From Microbispora sp. H13382 (GTDB lineage Bacteria; Actinomycetota; Actinomycetes; Streptosporangiales; Streptosporangiaceae): a stretch of 64,000 nt of DNA. The stretch lies in assembly GCF_014161445.1 (NCBI RefSeq), contig NZ_JABBXA010000002.1:666351-730350 (forward strand), written 5' to 3'. Positions within the stretch are counted from its first letter, which is position 1. Every line of letters begins with the position of its first letter. The notes under the pieces are model-generated. The model was not told where the DNA came from, made no database searches, and was given only the letters and a program-made list of their open reading frames with translations. The position numbers and the translations under genes were made by a program. Shown here piece after piece: positions 1 to 8,075 of this stretch.

Positions 1-16
1 GCCTGCACCCGCGCCT

Positions 17-886
17 TCACCCGGTGGCGGCGTCGGCGAGCAGGGCGGGGACAAGCGAGGCGAGGACGGCCTGGTCCTCCTCCCGGCGGGGGGCGTACTC
101 GGTGATCCCCAGGCCGGCCAGGGGAAAGCGGGCCGTCAGCGCGCGTACGGCGTCCCGCAGTGCCGCGACGGACAGACCGCCGGCCTCGGGACAGCTGAGC
201 GACCCGAACTCCTCCGGGTCGAGAACGTCGAGGTCGATGTGGATGTAGACGGCGGTGCCCCCGGCGGCGACGGCCGGGACCAGGACGCCGGGATCGGCCG
301 TCAGTTCGGCCACGGTGTGCCGGGCGAGGCCCGCGTCGGCGGCGTAGGCCAGCTCCGCCGGGTCCAGCGCGCGAACTCCGGCGAGGATCACCTGCCGGGG
401 GTGCAGGGCCCGCGGTGGAACCAGATCGGGGTGCCCTTCGCCCAGCAGGGTGCGCAGGACCATGCCGTGGAAGGCATGCGAGGGTGAGGATCCGGGCGTG
501 TTGAGATCGCCGTGGGCGTCGAACCAGACGACGGTCAGCCCGTCGCCGTGTCGCTCCAGGGCGGCCGACACCGGCTCCACCTGCACGCCGCAGTCGCCGC
601 CGACCGTGACGACCGTGGCCGTGCCGCACTCGCCGAGCGCGGCGCGGGTGCGGGCGGCGACGGTGTTGAGGACGTCCAGGGCCCGGACTCCGTCCCGCTC
701 GGTGCCCGCGGTGTCCGGGACGGGCACCCGCACGACCCTGACGGACGGCCCGGTGGGCGGTTCGGTGGGCGGCTCGCTGGATGTCAGCAGAGAGGCCAGC
801 CGTTCGGCGCCGAGGGACAGGAGCCGTGCGTCCTCGACGCTCGACCCCTGCCATTGGGGCACCTGAAGCACCGCGGTCGGAAGCAC
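17..886 (-). CDS. Arginase/agmatinase-family (ureohydrolase) protein
   Basis: This 289-residue protein has the length and motif order of the ureohydrolase superfamily, which hydrolyses guanidino compounds such as arginine or agmatine with a binuclear manganese centre. A DAHGD motif lies near residues 123-127 and HIDLDVLDP near 216-224, supplying most expected metal ligands. The first motif, usually GGDHS, reads GGDCG at residues 96-100, so the usual metal-binding histidine is a cysteine. The substrate therefore cannot be named; it may be a non-canonical member. The GTG start gives the full N-terminal strand, and a second GTG lies five codons in. The gene stands alone, and its stop is only 17 bases from the window edge. 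Confidence 0.85.
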   Translation of the reverse strand: MLPTAVLQVPQWQGSSVEDARLLSLGAERLASLLTSSEPPTEPPTGPSVRVVRVPVPDTAGTERDGVRALDVLNTVAARTRAALGECGTATVVTVGGDCGVQVEPVSAALERHGDGLTVVWFDAHGDLNTPGSSPSHAFHGMVLRTLLGEGHPDLVPPRALHPRQVILAGVRALDPAELAYAADAGLARHTVAELTADPGVLVPAVAAGGTAVYIHIDLDVLDPEEFGSLSCPEAGGLSVAALRDAVRALTARFPLAGLGITEYAPRREEDQAVLASLVPALLADAATG

Positions 887-1020
887 CGTCTGATCATTCC
901 ATGCCCACGCCTGCCCGGGCGGGGCCCGTACGCGTCGCGCTCGGACGGGGGTGCCGTGCGCGTCGTGGTGGGCCCGTCATGCCGGGTCCGTTGTGGTCGG
1001 GTCCTCGCCGGTGGTGTTCC

Positions 1021-1497
1021 TCACCCAGTGGTTCTGGGGCGCCGGCGGAACCGGCAGGCCGACGGCGTACGCCGGTCCTCCAGTGCCTCCAGCACGGCGT
1101 CGATCCGTTGCCGGCACTCGTACGGCTTGGCGTGCCGCCGGCTCCCGGTCCGTCTGCCTCCGGTCGTGTCGGCCGGGGCGTCGGTCTTCAGGCCGCACTG
1201 CCAGTACCACTTCTGCAGGCCGTGCAGCACGCATACGTAAAGAGTGTCGATCTCGTTGGAACAGTGTGCCGCGTACGCCGTGATCTGGTCCCAATTGGCG
1301 ACGAGGGGCGTGGTGGTGGAGCCTCCGGCGCGGACGTGCGTCAGCACGTACAGGCGCGTGTGCTGGTCGAACTCGGCTTCGACGACGTCGCTGAGCAGGC
1401 GCGGCTGCCGCCGGATCAGGCCGGCGCGGGACGGGGGCCAGGACGAGAACGTGAGCAGGCTCAGCAGCGCCACCTCGATGCACCAGTCCAGAGTCAT
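1021..1497 (-). CDS. Hypothetical protein, about 158 aa
   Basis: I do not recognise this protein. It opens with a hydrophobic stretch (WCIEVALLSLLTFSSW), has a mixed central part rich in aromatic residues (LHGLQKWYWQCGL), and ends in a basic tail rich in arginine and proline. The ATG at 1497 is preferred because AAGGGAAG lies just upstream. A TTG 40 codons earlier would add a poorly composed extension. Overlapping frames on both strands are also open, as is common in GC-rich DNA, so this call rests mainly on composition and the ribosome site. Confidence 0.45.
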   Translation of the reverse strand: MTLDWCIEVALLSLLTFSSWPPSRAGLIRRQPRLLSDVVEAEFDQHTRLYVLTHVRAGGSTTTPLVANWDQITAYAAHCSNEIDTLYVCVLHGLQKWYWQCGLKTDAPADTTGGRRTGSRRHAKPYECRQRIDAVLEALEDRRTPSACRFRRRPRTTG

Positions 1498-1619
1498 CGG
1501 GGCTTCCCTTCGTCGGAGGCCGTACCGGGATTCGTCCCCGAGGCGGGGGCTCGGTCGCGCCGTCGCCGGGGTGACGTGACCGGGACGCGGGTACGGTCCA
1601 CGGGTGAGACGGAACAAAG

Positions 1620-1656
1620 GAGAGCGGCTGCGACGATGCCGGTCGCAGCCGCTCTC
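1620..1656. terminator. Perfect 15-bp stem-loop in a gene-free stretch
   Basis: The arms 1620-1634 and 1642-1656 are exact reverse complements around a 7-base loop. It lies in the 396-base gap between the end of the repeat-rich secreted gene and the start of the hypothetical gene at 1497, both on the minus strand. No T-run follows in either direction. It may terminate transcription of the secreted gene or be processed in the leader of the next. A weaker hairpin with one bulged base lies at about 1794-1822. I see nothing else in the gap. Confidence 0.5.
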
Positions 1657-1893
1657 TCGCGGCGCGTTTCCATCCGCGCCCCTGCCCCAGGTAGCGGGGC
1701 GTGGATGTCAACGATCATCCGGTGTCCCGGAAGGCAGCTCCGCCGCGAACCGGACGAGGGACGTCCACTAGCTACCCCCACGCCCCTCGCCTTTCTCGGG
1801 GATGGCGCGCATCCGCCGAGAGCATTTCGGTGCTGTCGTCGCCGGCGCTGTGGGATGTCCGTTCACCGCGCCGGCTGACACCAGGGCGAGCGG

Positions 1894-2907
1894 TTAGCGG
1901 TGCCCCCAGCCGCCCTGACCCGGACCGCCGGAGCCGCCGGGACCGCCGTGGCCGCCCCAGCTACCGCCCCCCGGGCCGCCCTGACCCGGGCCGCCCTGAC
2001 CCGGGCCGCCGTGGCCGCCCTGGCCGGGGCCGCCGGGACCGCCCTGACCCGGACCGCCGGGACCGCCCTGACCCGGACCGCCAGGGCCGCCGTGACCGGG
2101 GCCGCCGGGACCGCCCTGGCCGGGACCGCCGGAGCCCCCGGGACCGCCGTGGCCCCAGCCGCCGGTGTTGCCGTGGCCCCAGCCACCGTGGTCACCGCCG
2201 CGGCCCCAGCGGCCCCAGCCGTCCCAGTTGCCCCAGCTGCCGCGTCCCCAGCGGCCGCCCCAGGAGCTGCCGCCCCAGTTGTGGCCCGGGTTCCCGAAGA
2301 CACGGCCGGGAAGGCCGTACCAGCGGCCGGGCAGGCCGAGGGACGTGTCGCACCCCCAGCTACCGGGCAGGGGCAGCCAGCGGCCGCTGACGAAGTAGAC
2401 GGGCCGGGTCAGGCCCGTTCCGCAGGACGGCGAGACGTAGACGCCGCCGTTGATGACGTACTGGCAGCTGGGGAGCATGTAGGTGCGGCCGGCCACGATG
2501 TACTCGTGGACGCCGTCCCCGAGCTGGTAGCCGGGGAGGCCGTACCAGCGGCCGGGCAGGCCGCTGACGGCCTGATCGCACCACTCGCCCGGCAGGGCGT
2601 AGGTGCGGCCGCTCAGGATGTACACCGGCCGGGTCAGGCCCGCCCCGCAGGACGGCGAGACGTAGACGCCGCCGTTGACGACGTACTGGCAGCTGGGGAG
2701 GATGTACGTCTTGCCCTTCAGGACGAAATGGTGGACGCGGATGTCCGCGCGCGGATCCGGTCCTCGCCTGGGGGTGTCGATCGGGCGGGAGATGCTGCTC
2801 GTCGCCTGCGAGGCCGTGCTCGCCGCGCTCGCGGCTCCGGTGGCCAGCACCGCGGGGGTGACGATTGCAGCGGTGGCGAGTGCCCCCGTGAGGAGGGCTT
2901 TCTTCAT
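1894..2907 (-). CDS. Secreted repeat protein with a Gly/Pro-rich tail
   Basis: The product begins MKKALLTG followed by a hydrophobic signal peptide ending near ATGAASA. The mature protein carries two copies of a cysteine-containing unit built around LPSCQYV.NGGVYVSPSCG, followed by RPVY, a variable strand, and LPGRWYGLPG. After about residue 205 it becomes a tryptophan/glycine-rich linker and then a long run of GPGGPGQGG-like triplets reminiscent of collagen-like tails. It is probably exported and surface-exposed or matrix-forming; no enzyme motif is visible. A GAAAGGA ribosome site lies 14 bases before this ATG and 8 bases before a TTG two codons upstream, so translation may begin at 2913. 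The gene stands alone. Confidence 0.8.
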   Translation of the reverse strand: MKKALLTGALATAAIVTPAVLATGAASAASTASQATSSISRPIDTPRRGPDPRADIRVHHFVLKGKTYILPSCQYVVNGGVYVSPSCGAGLTRPVYILSGRTYALPGEWCDQAVSGLPGRWYGLPGYQLGDGVHEYIVAGRTYMLPSCQYVINGGVYVSPSCGTGLTRPVYFVSGRWLPLPGSWGCDTSLGLPGRWYGLPGRVFGNPGHNWGGSSWGGRWGRGSWGNWDGWGRWGRGGDHGGWGHGNTGGWGHGGPGGSGGPGQGGPGGPGHGGPGGPGQGGPGGPGQGGPGGPGQGGHGGPGQGGPGQGGPGGGSWGGHGGPGGSGGPGQGGWGHR

Positions 2908-3093
2908 CGTCAAGAGACGATTCCTTTCATGAGGTGGTGCTGCTGTCGGATCGAACACACATCCCGGCAGCCGGCGGTGTGGTGACGGCGTAGCGGGATG
3001 CGCAGGACCGCAGTCGAGGCGATTCGAGTCGGACTCCCCGTGAGAGCCTCCGCGGAGGATCAGGTGATCCCGGATCGGAGACAGGTAACGGGA

Positions 3094-3348
3094 TCACGAG
3101 CCCTCATCAGTGTCAGCAAATTTTGACGACACTGAAGGCCGGAACAGGTCGAGAGTCCGCACCCCCGCTGCCGCCGCGATGGCGTCCGCCGTGGTGCGGC
3201 GGCACGTGCCTCGTTTGAGCAGACCGTCGATGCACTGTCTGGTAAGTGCTGCCCGGCGAGCGAAATCGGCCACGCTGTGACTGTGGCCGACCATCAAGGC
3301 GCGCAAGAGTGCCACGCTCCGAAGGTGCATCTGCGGCTTTCCCGCCAT
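3094..3348 (-). CDS. Small helix-turn-helix protein, about 84 aa
   Basis: The segment SVADFARRAALTRQCIDGLLKRG has the spacing of an XRE-like helix-turn-helix, followed by a second helical pair (TADAIAAAAGVRTLDLF). A small DNA-binding regulator of the kind common in phages and integrative elements is likely. The ATG at 3348 is chosen because GGAGAGG lies seven bases upstream; a longer reading to 3510 has no such support. It is divergent from the next helix-turn-helix gene with about 260 bases between them, so the two could share a control region. No ligand-binding domain is visible. Confidence 0.7.
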   Translation of the reverse strand: MAGKPQMHLRSVALLRALMVGHSHSVADFARRAALTRQCIDGLLKRGTCRRTTADAIAAAAGVRTLDLFRPSVSSKFADTDEGS

Positions 3349-3610
3349 AGCGAACCTCTCCGATGGAAACTGCATCATCAGATTCTGCTGACGTCTCGAC
3401 TGCAGGTCGCACTCTAATCCGACCGAGCGCACGGCCGCACGTGAAACGGAAGGTTCCAGCGAATAAATCTTGTGCGCGATGGCTTTATATGACGCATCTT
3501 GTTGACACAACTGATCCCATGCTTCGTCGAGGTTTGCTCCCTGTCGTCAGGATCTAGCGGGCATGATGGTGGCGATCGCGGACAGAAAGATTCGAGGAGC
3601 TGACAACCGA

Positions 3611-4039
3611 ATGCCGTCGCAGCGCGTGACACCCGACCAGCCCCCCACCCCCCTGAGCGACTGCATCCGCGAGTATGTGGCGGACAAGGGGATGAGCATC
3701 CGTACGCTCGCACTGAGGTCAGTGAGCGGAAGCGCAGGTCAGTGCCTCACCGCTCAGTGGATTACCGATGTGCTGAGTGGCCGGGTGTCGCGGATGCCTG
3801 ATCTCTGGCGCCTGGAGGCTCTCGCGGCCGGCCTCGAAATGGACCCGGACAGCGTCAAGGCACTGGCGATCAGCCAGTGGATCGGGTGGGACATCGCCGA
3901 CATCCGGACCGGAGTCGGAGAACGCCTGATCTTTCGCGTGCCCAAGGGGTATACGAGCGAACAGTCAGCACGCCTTGCCGATCAACTCATGCAGGCGATC
4001 AATGGCGCGCCGGCCGATCCGGAAAGGGAGGAAACGTGA
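3611..4039 (+). CDS. XRE-like helix-turn-helix protein
   Basis: About 142 residues. Residues 15-80 form a helix-turn-helix region containing LSDCIREYVADKGMSIRTLA and an ITDVLSGRVSRMPDLWRLEALAAGL half that matches the sense of XRE domains. The C-terminal part (about 95-135) is a short helical extension of unknown role. The ATG at 3611 follows GAGGAG by 11 bases; an in-frame ATG at 3563 is possible. It is divergent from the small regulator at 3348 and followed 111 bases later by an unrelated hypothetical gene. The 260-base space between the two regulators shows no obvious perfect operator. Confidence 0.7.
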   Translation: MPSQRVTPDQPPTPLSDCIREYVADKGMSIRTLALRSVSGSAGQCLTAQWITDVLSGRVSRMPDLWRLEALAAGLEMDPDSVKALAISQWIGWDIADIRTGVGERLIFRVPKGYTSEQSARLADQLMQAINGAPADPEREET

Positions 4040-4150
4040 TGTTCCGGATGTACGGTCGCCTTCGGTGGGGTTGATGCGTCAAACTTTCCTGGCAACGAGC
4101 AGCGAAACGATCGGGGACGTGATTGCCAGAAAGGATATGGTGGATGATAC

Positions 4151-4543
4151 GTGTCATCGCCGTCGCAACCATCAGTGGAATTCCGTCGCGCCCAGTTGTT
4201 GCATAGCTCCCCGGCAGTAATCCTTCATGCACTTCAGGAAAACCGGATCATCGCCTATGTCGACGAGAGGCAGTTCGCCCCCGAGCTGACGATCCCCATG
4301 GACGAGATCGGCACGGCGACGCTGAAGCTGCTCCAGCCGGTCGAGGACGCGGGCCCGATGCCGGCGCTTCGCGTCCGCGTCAGAAGAAGCGGAGATCTCG
4401 GCCATGAGCTCGCCGTGGCCGAGTTCGCGACAGACGAAATCACAGTCGGCGTCGAGAAGACGCTCATCACCGAGGAGCTCGCCGCCTGCCTGAGTGACGC
4501 CGGCACCGCGGTCACCCGCGCCTTCGTCCGGCGTACGACGTGA
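4151..4543 (+). CDS. Hypothetical protein, 130 aa
   Basis: I do not recognise the family. The protein is soluble and acidic, without signal peptide or membrane helix, and looks mixed alpha/beta (for example IIAYVDERQF and LRVRVRR, then a helical end with EELAACLSDAGTAVTRAFV). GTG at 4151 is the start that gives a natural N-terminus; GGTGGA lies about 9 bases upstream. It follows the XRE-like gene in the same direction and may share its transcript. Confidence 0.6.
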   Translation: MSSPSQPSVEFRRAQLLHSSPAVILHALQENRIIAYVDERQFAPELTIPMDEIGTATLKLLQPVEDAGPMPALRVRVRRSGDLGHELAVAEFATDEITVGVEKTLITEELAACLSDAGTAVTRAFVRRTT

Positions 4544-4691
4544 GCCCCGGCAAGCCGATGCCCTGCCGGGCTGACGTACCGGACCGGAAAGGAGCGGGTG
4601 CCGTCCTCGGCCGATGGGCAACGGCCGAAGGCGGCGTGAAGGCGTCGGCGCGGGTTCGCGGGCCGGCCGCCGGTGAGGCGGAAGGAGACGG

Positions 4692-5246
4692 CTAGAAGCC
4701 GGGTTCGTGCGGGCGGGGACGCGCGGTGGGAGGCCGCGTGCGCCTGGACGAACGGGCGGGTCCATGGTGCCGCGCCCGCATCGGCAGTGCCTTCCCACCG
4801 CGCATCGAGCGGGCGTCGTGCTCGGTCGGCGGTGGCGCGGGCTTCGACGGAGCGGTCTCGGGCGGGATCGCACCATCGGGGGTGGTCGTGGCCACGATGC
4901 CGCCGGGCGGAGGCGTGCCCGGCGCCGGACCGGCGGCGTCGGTGCTCGCCCAGACGCTCGCGGCGGCCAGGACCGCGACCCCGGTCACGACCACGGAACG
5001 GATCAGCTTGGGGCGGGGCAGGGAGCGATGCCGCCCGGGCGCCGGAGACGGGGAGGGCTCGGGCTCCGGCTCGTGCCGGCTGAGAGGTTCGTCACCGGTG
5101 CCGCGGTGTCGTCCGGGGGGAGAGGGCACGTACGGCGGCGGCTTGGGCCCGGCCGCGCGGACGGGACCGTAAGGGGCTCGCCTGGTGGGACCGTAGGGGG
5201 CTCGCCTGGTGGGACGGTGTGGGCGAGGTCTGTCCTGGCCGTTCAT
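4692..5246 (-). CDS. Proline-rich single-pass membrane protein
   Basis: The N-terminal 80 residues are rich in proline and arginine and contain a short tandem duplication (RRAPYGPT/RRAPYGPV) that is also a DNA-level tandem repeat at about 5166-5212. One membrane helix follows (LIRSVVVTGVAVLAAASVWA), then a proline-rich, probably extracytoplasmic tail ending in a histidine/arginine-rich stretch. This resembles small actinobacterial cell-envelope proteins of unknown function. The ATG at 5246 has GGAG four bases upstream; longer readings run into the terminator at 5343. Low-complexity sequence makes the call less secure. Confidence 0.5.
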   Translation of the reverse strand: MNGQDRPRPHRPTRRAPYGPTRRAPYGPVRAAGPKPPPYVPSPPGRHRGTGDEPLSRHEPEPEPSPSPAPGRHRSLPRPKLIRSVVVTGVAVLAAASVWASTDAAGPAPGTPPPGGIVATTTPDGAIPPETAPSKPAPPPTEHDARSMRGGKALPMRARHHGPARSSRRTRPPTARPRPHEPGF

Positions 5247-5342
5247 CACGCGCTCCGGATCCGAGGAAGTCGTGTTGTGCGCGAAGAGAGACGCAATGAC
5301 TACGAACGGTATCCGAGATCTGGCGATCCTGGTCGGCTTTGG

Positions 5343-5383
5343 CCCCAGGTTGTCAGCAGAATCTGCTGACAACCTGGGGTTTT
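5343..5383 (+). terminator. 17-bp perfect hairpin followed by TTTT
   Basis: Arms 5343-5359 and 5363-5379 are exact reverse complements with a 3-base loop, followed on the plus strand by four Ts. This is the most canonical intrinsic terminator in the window. The T-run faces the plus direction although the flanking genes (5471-5797 and 4692-5246) are on the minus strand, so it could block antisense transcription as well as end the upstream gene through the stem alone. Confidence 0.8.
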
Positions 5384-5470
5384 AAAATCCCCCGCCGAGC
5401 CCATGCTCGATCGAGGGTCGTGCTCGCGATGCTCGGGGGCCTTCTCTCATGGCGCCCCTATCGTGATGGA

Positions 5471-5797
5471 TCAGTCGCAGGGGGTGGCGTAGTAGTCGGC
5501 CGCGCAGTCGTCGTAGAGGCTGTCCACGACGACCACCGGGGTGCTCCAGTAGCCCAGCGGGCGGCTCCAGTAGCCGAGTGGGCGGCTCCAGTAGCCGTTG
5601 CCCCAGCGGTAGCCCGCGGGGCGACCCCACCCGTGTCCCCAGTCGTGTCCCCAGCCGGCGGCGTGAGCCGGCAGGCCGGCCTGTGCGGTCGTGGCCGTCT
5701 GCCGCGGGGCGGCCGTCTCGGCCGAGGCCGCGATCGGCGCCATGACGACGAGTCCGGCGGCGCAGGCCGCGCCGGCCAGGAGCAGTCGCTGAATCAT
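5471..5797 (-). CDS. Small secreted Trp/Gly/Tyr-rich protein
   Basis: A 108-residue protein with a clear signal peptide (hydrophobic residues 3-20, ending near AASAETA). The mature part is rich in tryptophan, glycine and histidine and contains three tandem heptads of the form GYWSRPL (the last is GYWSTPV), then an acidic end with two cysteines (DDCAADYYATPCD). The start is secure: GGAGG lies six bases before the ATG. No enzymatic motif is present. A structural or envelope-associated role is a guess. The perfect hairpin at 5343-5383 lies about 90 bases downstream. Confidence 0.8.
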   Translation of the reverse strand: MIQRLLLAGAACAAGLVVMAPIAASAETAAPRQTATTAQAGLPAHAAGWGHDWGHGWGRPAGYRWGNGYWSRPLGYWSRPLGYWSTPVVVVDSLYDDCAADYYATPCD

Positions 5798-5993
5798 GCG
5801 TAACCTCCTGTTGCTTCGAAGTCACTCAATGTGACCGCTGACACGGTACAACGCCGTCGATCACGTTCATGGACGGCGACACATCAAGCGACGGCAATGT
5901 CGCGAGCGGTGCCGACACGTCTCCCCGCCCTCCCGACGGGTGTTCCGTGCGTGTCCCCGGTGTGCGTACGCGTCGAACGCCCGGTCCGGGCTC

Positions 5994-6029
5994 CCGGCCG
6001 TGGTCTCCTGTCCCGGAGACCACGGCCGG
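5994..6029. terminator. 15-bp perfect stem-loop between convergent-side ends
   Basis: Arms 5994-6008 and 6015-6029 pair perfectly around a 6-base loop, about 85 bases after the Spo0M-type stop codon. No T-run follows. It is the only notable structure in the 316-base gap 5798-6113 and is a likely terminator for the Spo0M gene. Confidence 0.6.
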
Positions 6030-6113
6030 CAGCTGCTTCATAACGAGGGCCCGCCATCTACCCGTGACGCACGCGACGGCGTCGCGGGCGGCGGACAGGT
6101 GGCGGGGCGGAAC

Positions 6114-7085
6114 CTACCAGTCGCCGTCCCCGCCCTCGTCCTCGTCGCCCTCGAAGATCTCTTCGACGATCTCGCCCGCCACCAGGCCGCCGACCACTCC
6201 GGCGGCGCCGGCCGCGGCCACCGCGCCCCAGCCCGGGCCGCTGTGGTGCTCGTGGTGGCCTCCGTGGAAATGAGGTTCGTGCCCGTGCTCGTAACCGCCG
6301 TGGCCGCCGTACGGTGCCCCGTACTGGGCCAGCCCGGTGAGCCAGCGGTCGATCTCCCCGGCCCAGTCCATGCGTGCCGCGTCCTCGTGACTGACACGGA
6401 AGCGGCCGATGGCGTCGACGGAGTGGTGGCCCGCGCGCTTGTCGGCCTCCAGGATCACCTCCAGACCGGCGGGGTCGGCCACGAAGGTGAGCTCGACCTC
6501 CCCCACAACGCCGGCCTGCCGCGGCGGCGGGTAGAACTCGATCTCCTGGTAGAACGGCAGTTCCTGGCGCACGCCGTGCAGGTGGCCCGCCTCCAGGTCG
6601 GCCGACTTGAAGGCGAAGCCGAGCTGGAGGAACGCCTCCAGGACGCGCAGCTGGGAGGGGAGCGGCTCGACGGCGACGGGGTCGAGGTCGCCCTTGTCGA
6701 CGGCCTTGGCGATGGCCACCTCGGTGCGTACGCCGAGCGCCATGCCGGTCAGGTGCTGCCCGCCGATCTCGCTGATCGGGGCCTCCCACGGCACCGGGAT
6801 CTGGAAGGCGATGCTCCGGTTCTCGCCCTCGCGCAGGGTGAACGGACCGGAAACCCGGGCACGGGAGAACTCGCCGAGCCCCGCGCTCTCGCCGTCGCCG
6901 TGCTCGAGCTCCACCCCGGCGACGAGGCCCAAAGTGACCTCCTCGATCTCGGCGTCGAAGTCGCCGCCGGACAGTCTCACCTCGCCCGTGAGCACGCCGC
7001 CCGGCCGGACCCGCGGAGTGGTCAGTACGGTGTCCACCGAGGGGGCGCCCACCCCGAGAGCGCCCAGCATCCGCTTGAAGACCAC
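6114..7085 (-). CDS. Spo0M-family sporulation-control protein
   Basis: The 323-residue protein matches the SpoOM family: an N-terminal arrestin-like beta-sandwich (VFKRMLGALGVGAPSVDTVL, then GEVRLSGGDFDAEIEEVTLGL), the family-typical central IPVPWEAPISEIGGQHL near residues 95-115, and a second beta domain to about residue 245. The C-terminus adds a His/Gly-rich stretch (HGGHHEHHSG), a glycine/alanine helix and an acidic tail. Spo0M influences sporulation and cytoskeletal behaviour in Bacillus; its role in actinomycetes is not settled. The GTG at 7085 follows AGGGAG by 6 bases. The histidine-rich insert could bind metal, which is an inference. Confidence 0.9.
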   Translation of the reverse strand: MVFKRMLGALGVGAPSVDTVLTTPRVRPGGVLTGEVRLSGGDFDAEIEEVTLGLVAGVELEHGDGESAGLGEFSRARVSGPFTLREGENRSIAFQIPVPWEAPISEIGGQHLTGMALGVRTEVAIAKAVDKGDLDPVAVEPLPSQLRVLEAFLQLGFAFKSADLEAGHLHGVRQELPFYQEIEFYPPPRQAGVVGEVELTFVADPAGLEVILEADKRAGHHSVDAIGRFRVSHEDAARMDWAGEIDRWLTGLAQYGAPYGGHGGYEHGHEPHFHGGHHEHHSGPGWGAVAAAGAAGVVGGLVAGEIVEEIFEGDEDEGGDGDW

Positions 7086-7232
7086 GTGTTTCTCCCTGTA
7101 GACGGTCGATGAGGTGTGTCAGCCGCCCACCTGAACGATCAAGCCCCGGGGTTGGGTTCCGCCGGCTGGTAAAGATCGCGCTTCCGTCGGTCAACGGTCC
7201 GGTGGGGCAGCGCTGTCACGCGACGGCCGCCG

Positions 7233-7292
7233 GGGTCGCGTCACACCCGAACGAGGGCGGGCCACCAGGGTCGCGCACACCCGAACGAGGGC
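7233..7292. repeat. Two direct copies of a roughly 25-bp sequence
   Basis: The unit GTCGCG.CACACCCGAACG followed by AGGGCGG occurs twice in tandem, separated by about 9 bases, between the DedA stop and the Spo0M start. The second copy lacks one base. It may be a regulatory direct repeat or a slippage product; nothing in the sequence decides this. Confidence 0.7.
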
Positions 7293-7300
7293 GGCCGCCC

Positions 7301-7963
7301 TCACCGGCGGCCGGAGGGTGTGGTCCTCGCGCGGCCCGGGCGGCGTGCGACCGGCGGGCGCGGCCGGGTCAGCCGGTGGACGCCCAGGCCGACGGCGGCC
7401 AGGACGACCAGCCCGGCCACCGCCAGGAGGCCGGCCCGATTGGAGACCTGCTCCACCAGCCCGTACGAGCCTCCCGCGGCGTACCCGAGCCCCACGGTGC
7501 CCGCCCCCCAGGCCAGGCCGCCGGGCACCTCGAAGGCGAGGAATCTGGCGTACGGCAGGCGTCCCATGCCGGCCAGCATGGGGATCAGGGCGCGCAGCAG
7601 ACCGACCCATCGGCCGAGGAGGACGGCCCAGCCGCCGCGCCGCCGCAGGTAGTCCTCGGTGCGGTCCCAGCGCTCCGCGCACACCCGGCGGCCCAGCCGG
7701 CTGTCGCGCACGCGAGGCCCCAGCCGCCGGCCGATCCGGTAACTGATCGAATCCCCGGCGATCGCGCCCACACCGGCCACGGCCATCATGAGCGGCAGAC
7801 TCACGTGCCCAGTGAAGGCGAGGAAGCCGGCCATCAGCAAGGTGAGCTCGCCCGGCACCACGAGCCCGAGGAGCGCCGCCGTTTCCGCGCAGGCCATCAG
7901 CCCGACCACCAGGTAGGCCCACGGGCCCGCCATCGCCATGAACTGGTGCAGCCCCTGTGTCAT
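7301..7963 (-). CDS. DedA-family membrane protein
   Basis: About 220 residues with several membrane helices and the DedA/SNARE-associated signatures: an acidic helix (CAETAALLGLVVPGE), the GDSISYRIGRRLG segment, and the basic FLGRWVGLLRALIPMLAGMGRL-like motif (here LLGRWVGLLRALIPMLAG). DedA proteins act in lipid flipping and envelope homeostasis, probably using the proton gradient. The ATG at 7963 has a G-rich sequence upstream; a GTG 16 codons earlier (8011) is possible. The protein ends in a basic, arginine-rich tail. A second DedA-family gene lies at 41590-42246. Confidence 0.88.
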   Translation of the reverse strand: MTQGLHQFMAMAGPWAYLVVGLMACAETAALLGLVVPGELTLLMAGFLAFTGHVSLPLMMAVAGVGAIAGDSISYRIGRRLGPRVRDSRLGRRVCAERWDRTEDYLRRRGGWAVLLGRWVGLLRALIPMLAGMGRLPYARFLAFEVPGGLAWGAGTVGLGYAAGGSYGLVEQVSNRAGLLAVAGLVVLAAVGLGVHRLTRPRPPVARRPGRARTTPSGRR

Positions 7964-8075
7964 CGGTTGCCCCCCGCCGCCGCGACGACTCCTCCCCACA
8001 ATGCACGTCACACCGGGAACGTCAGTAGCTCACGGCGGGAAAACCTCGGTAAGCGTCGCGCCCGCGGAGAAAACG

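Noticed and set aside
781-1878. Long plus-strand open frame of 365 codons
   Set aside because: It lies opposite the hypothetical gene and the arginase start; its composition (long Arg/Pro/Gly runs) is that of a GC-rich shadow frame.
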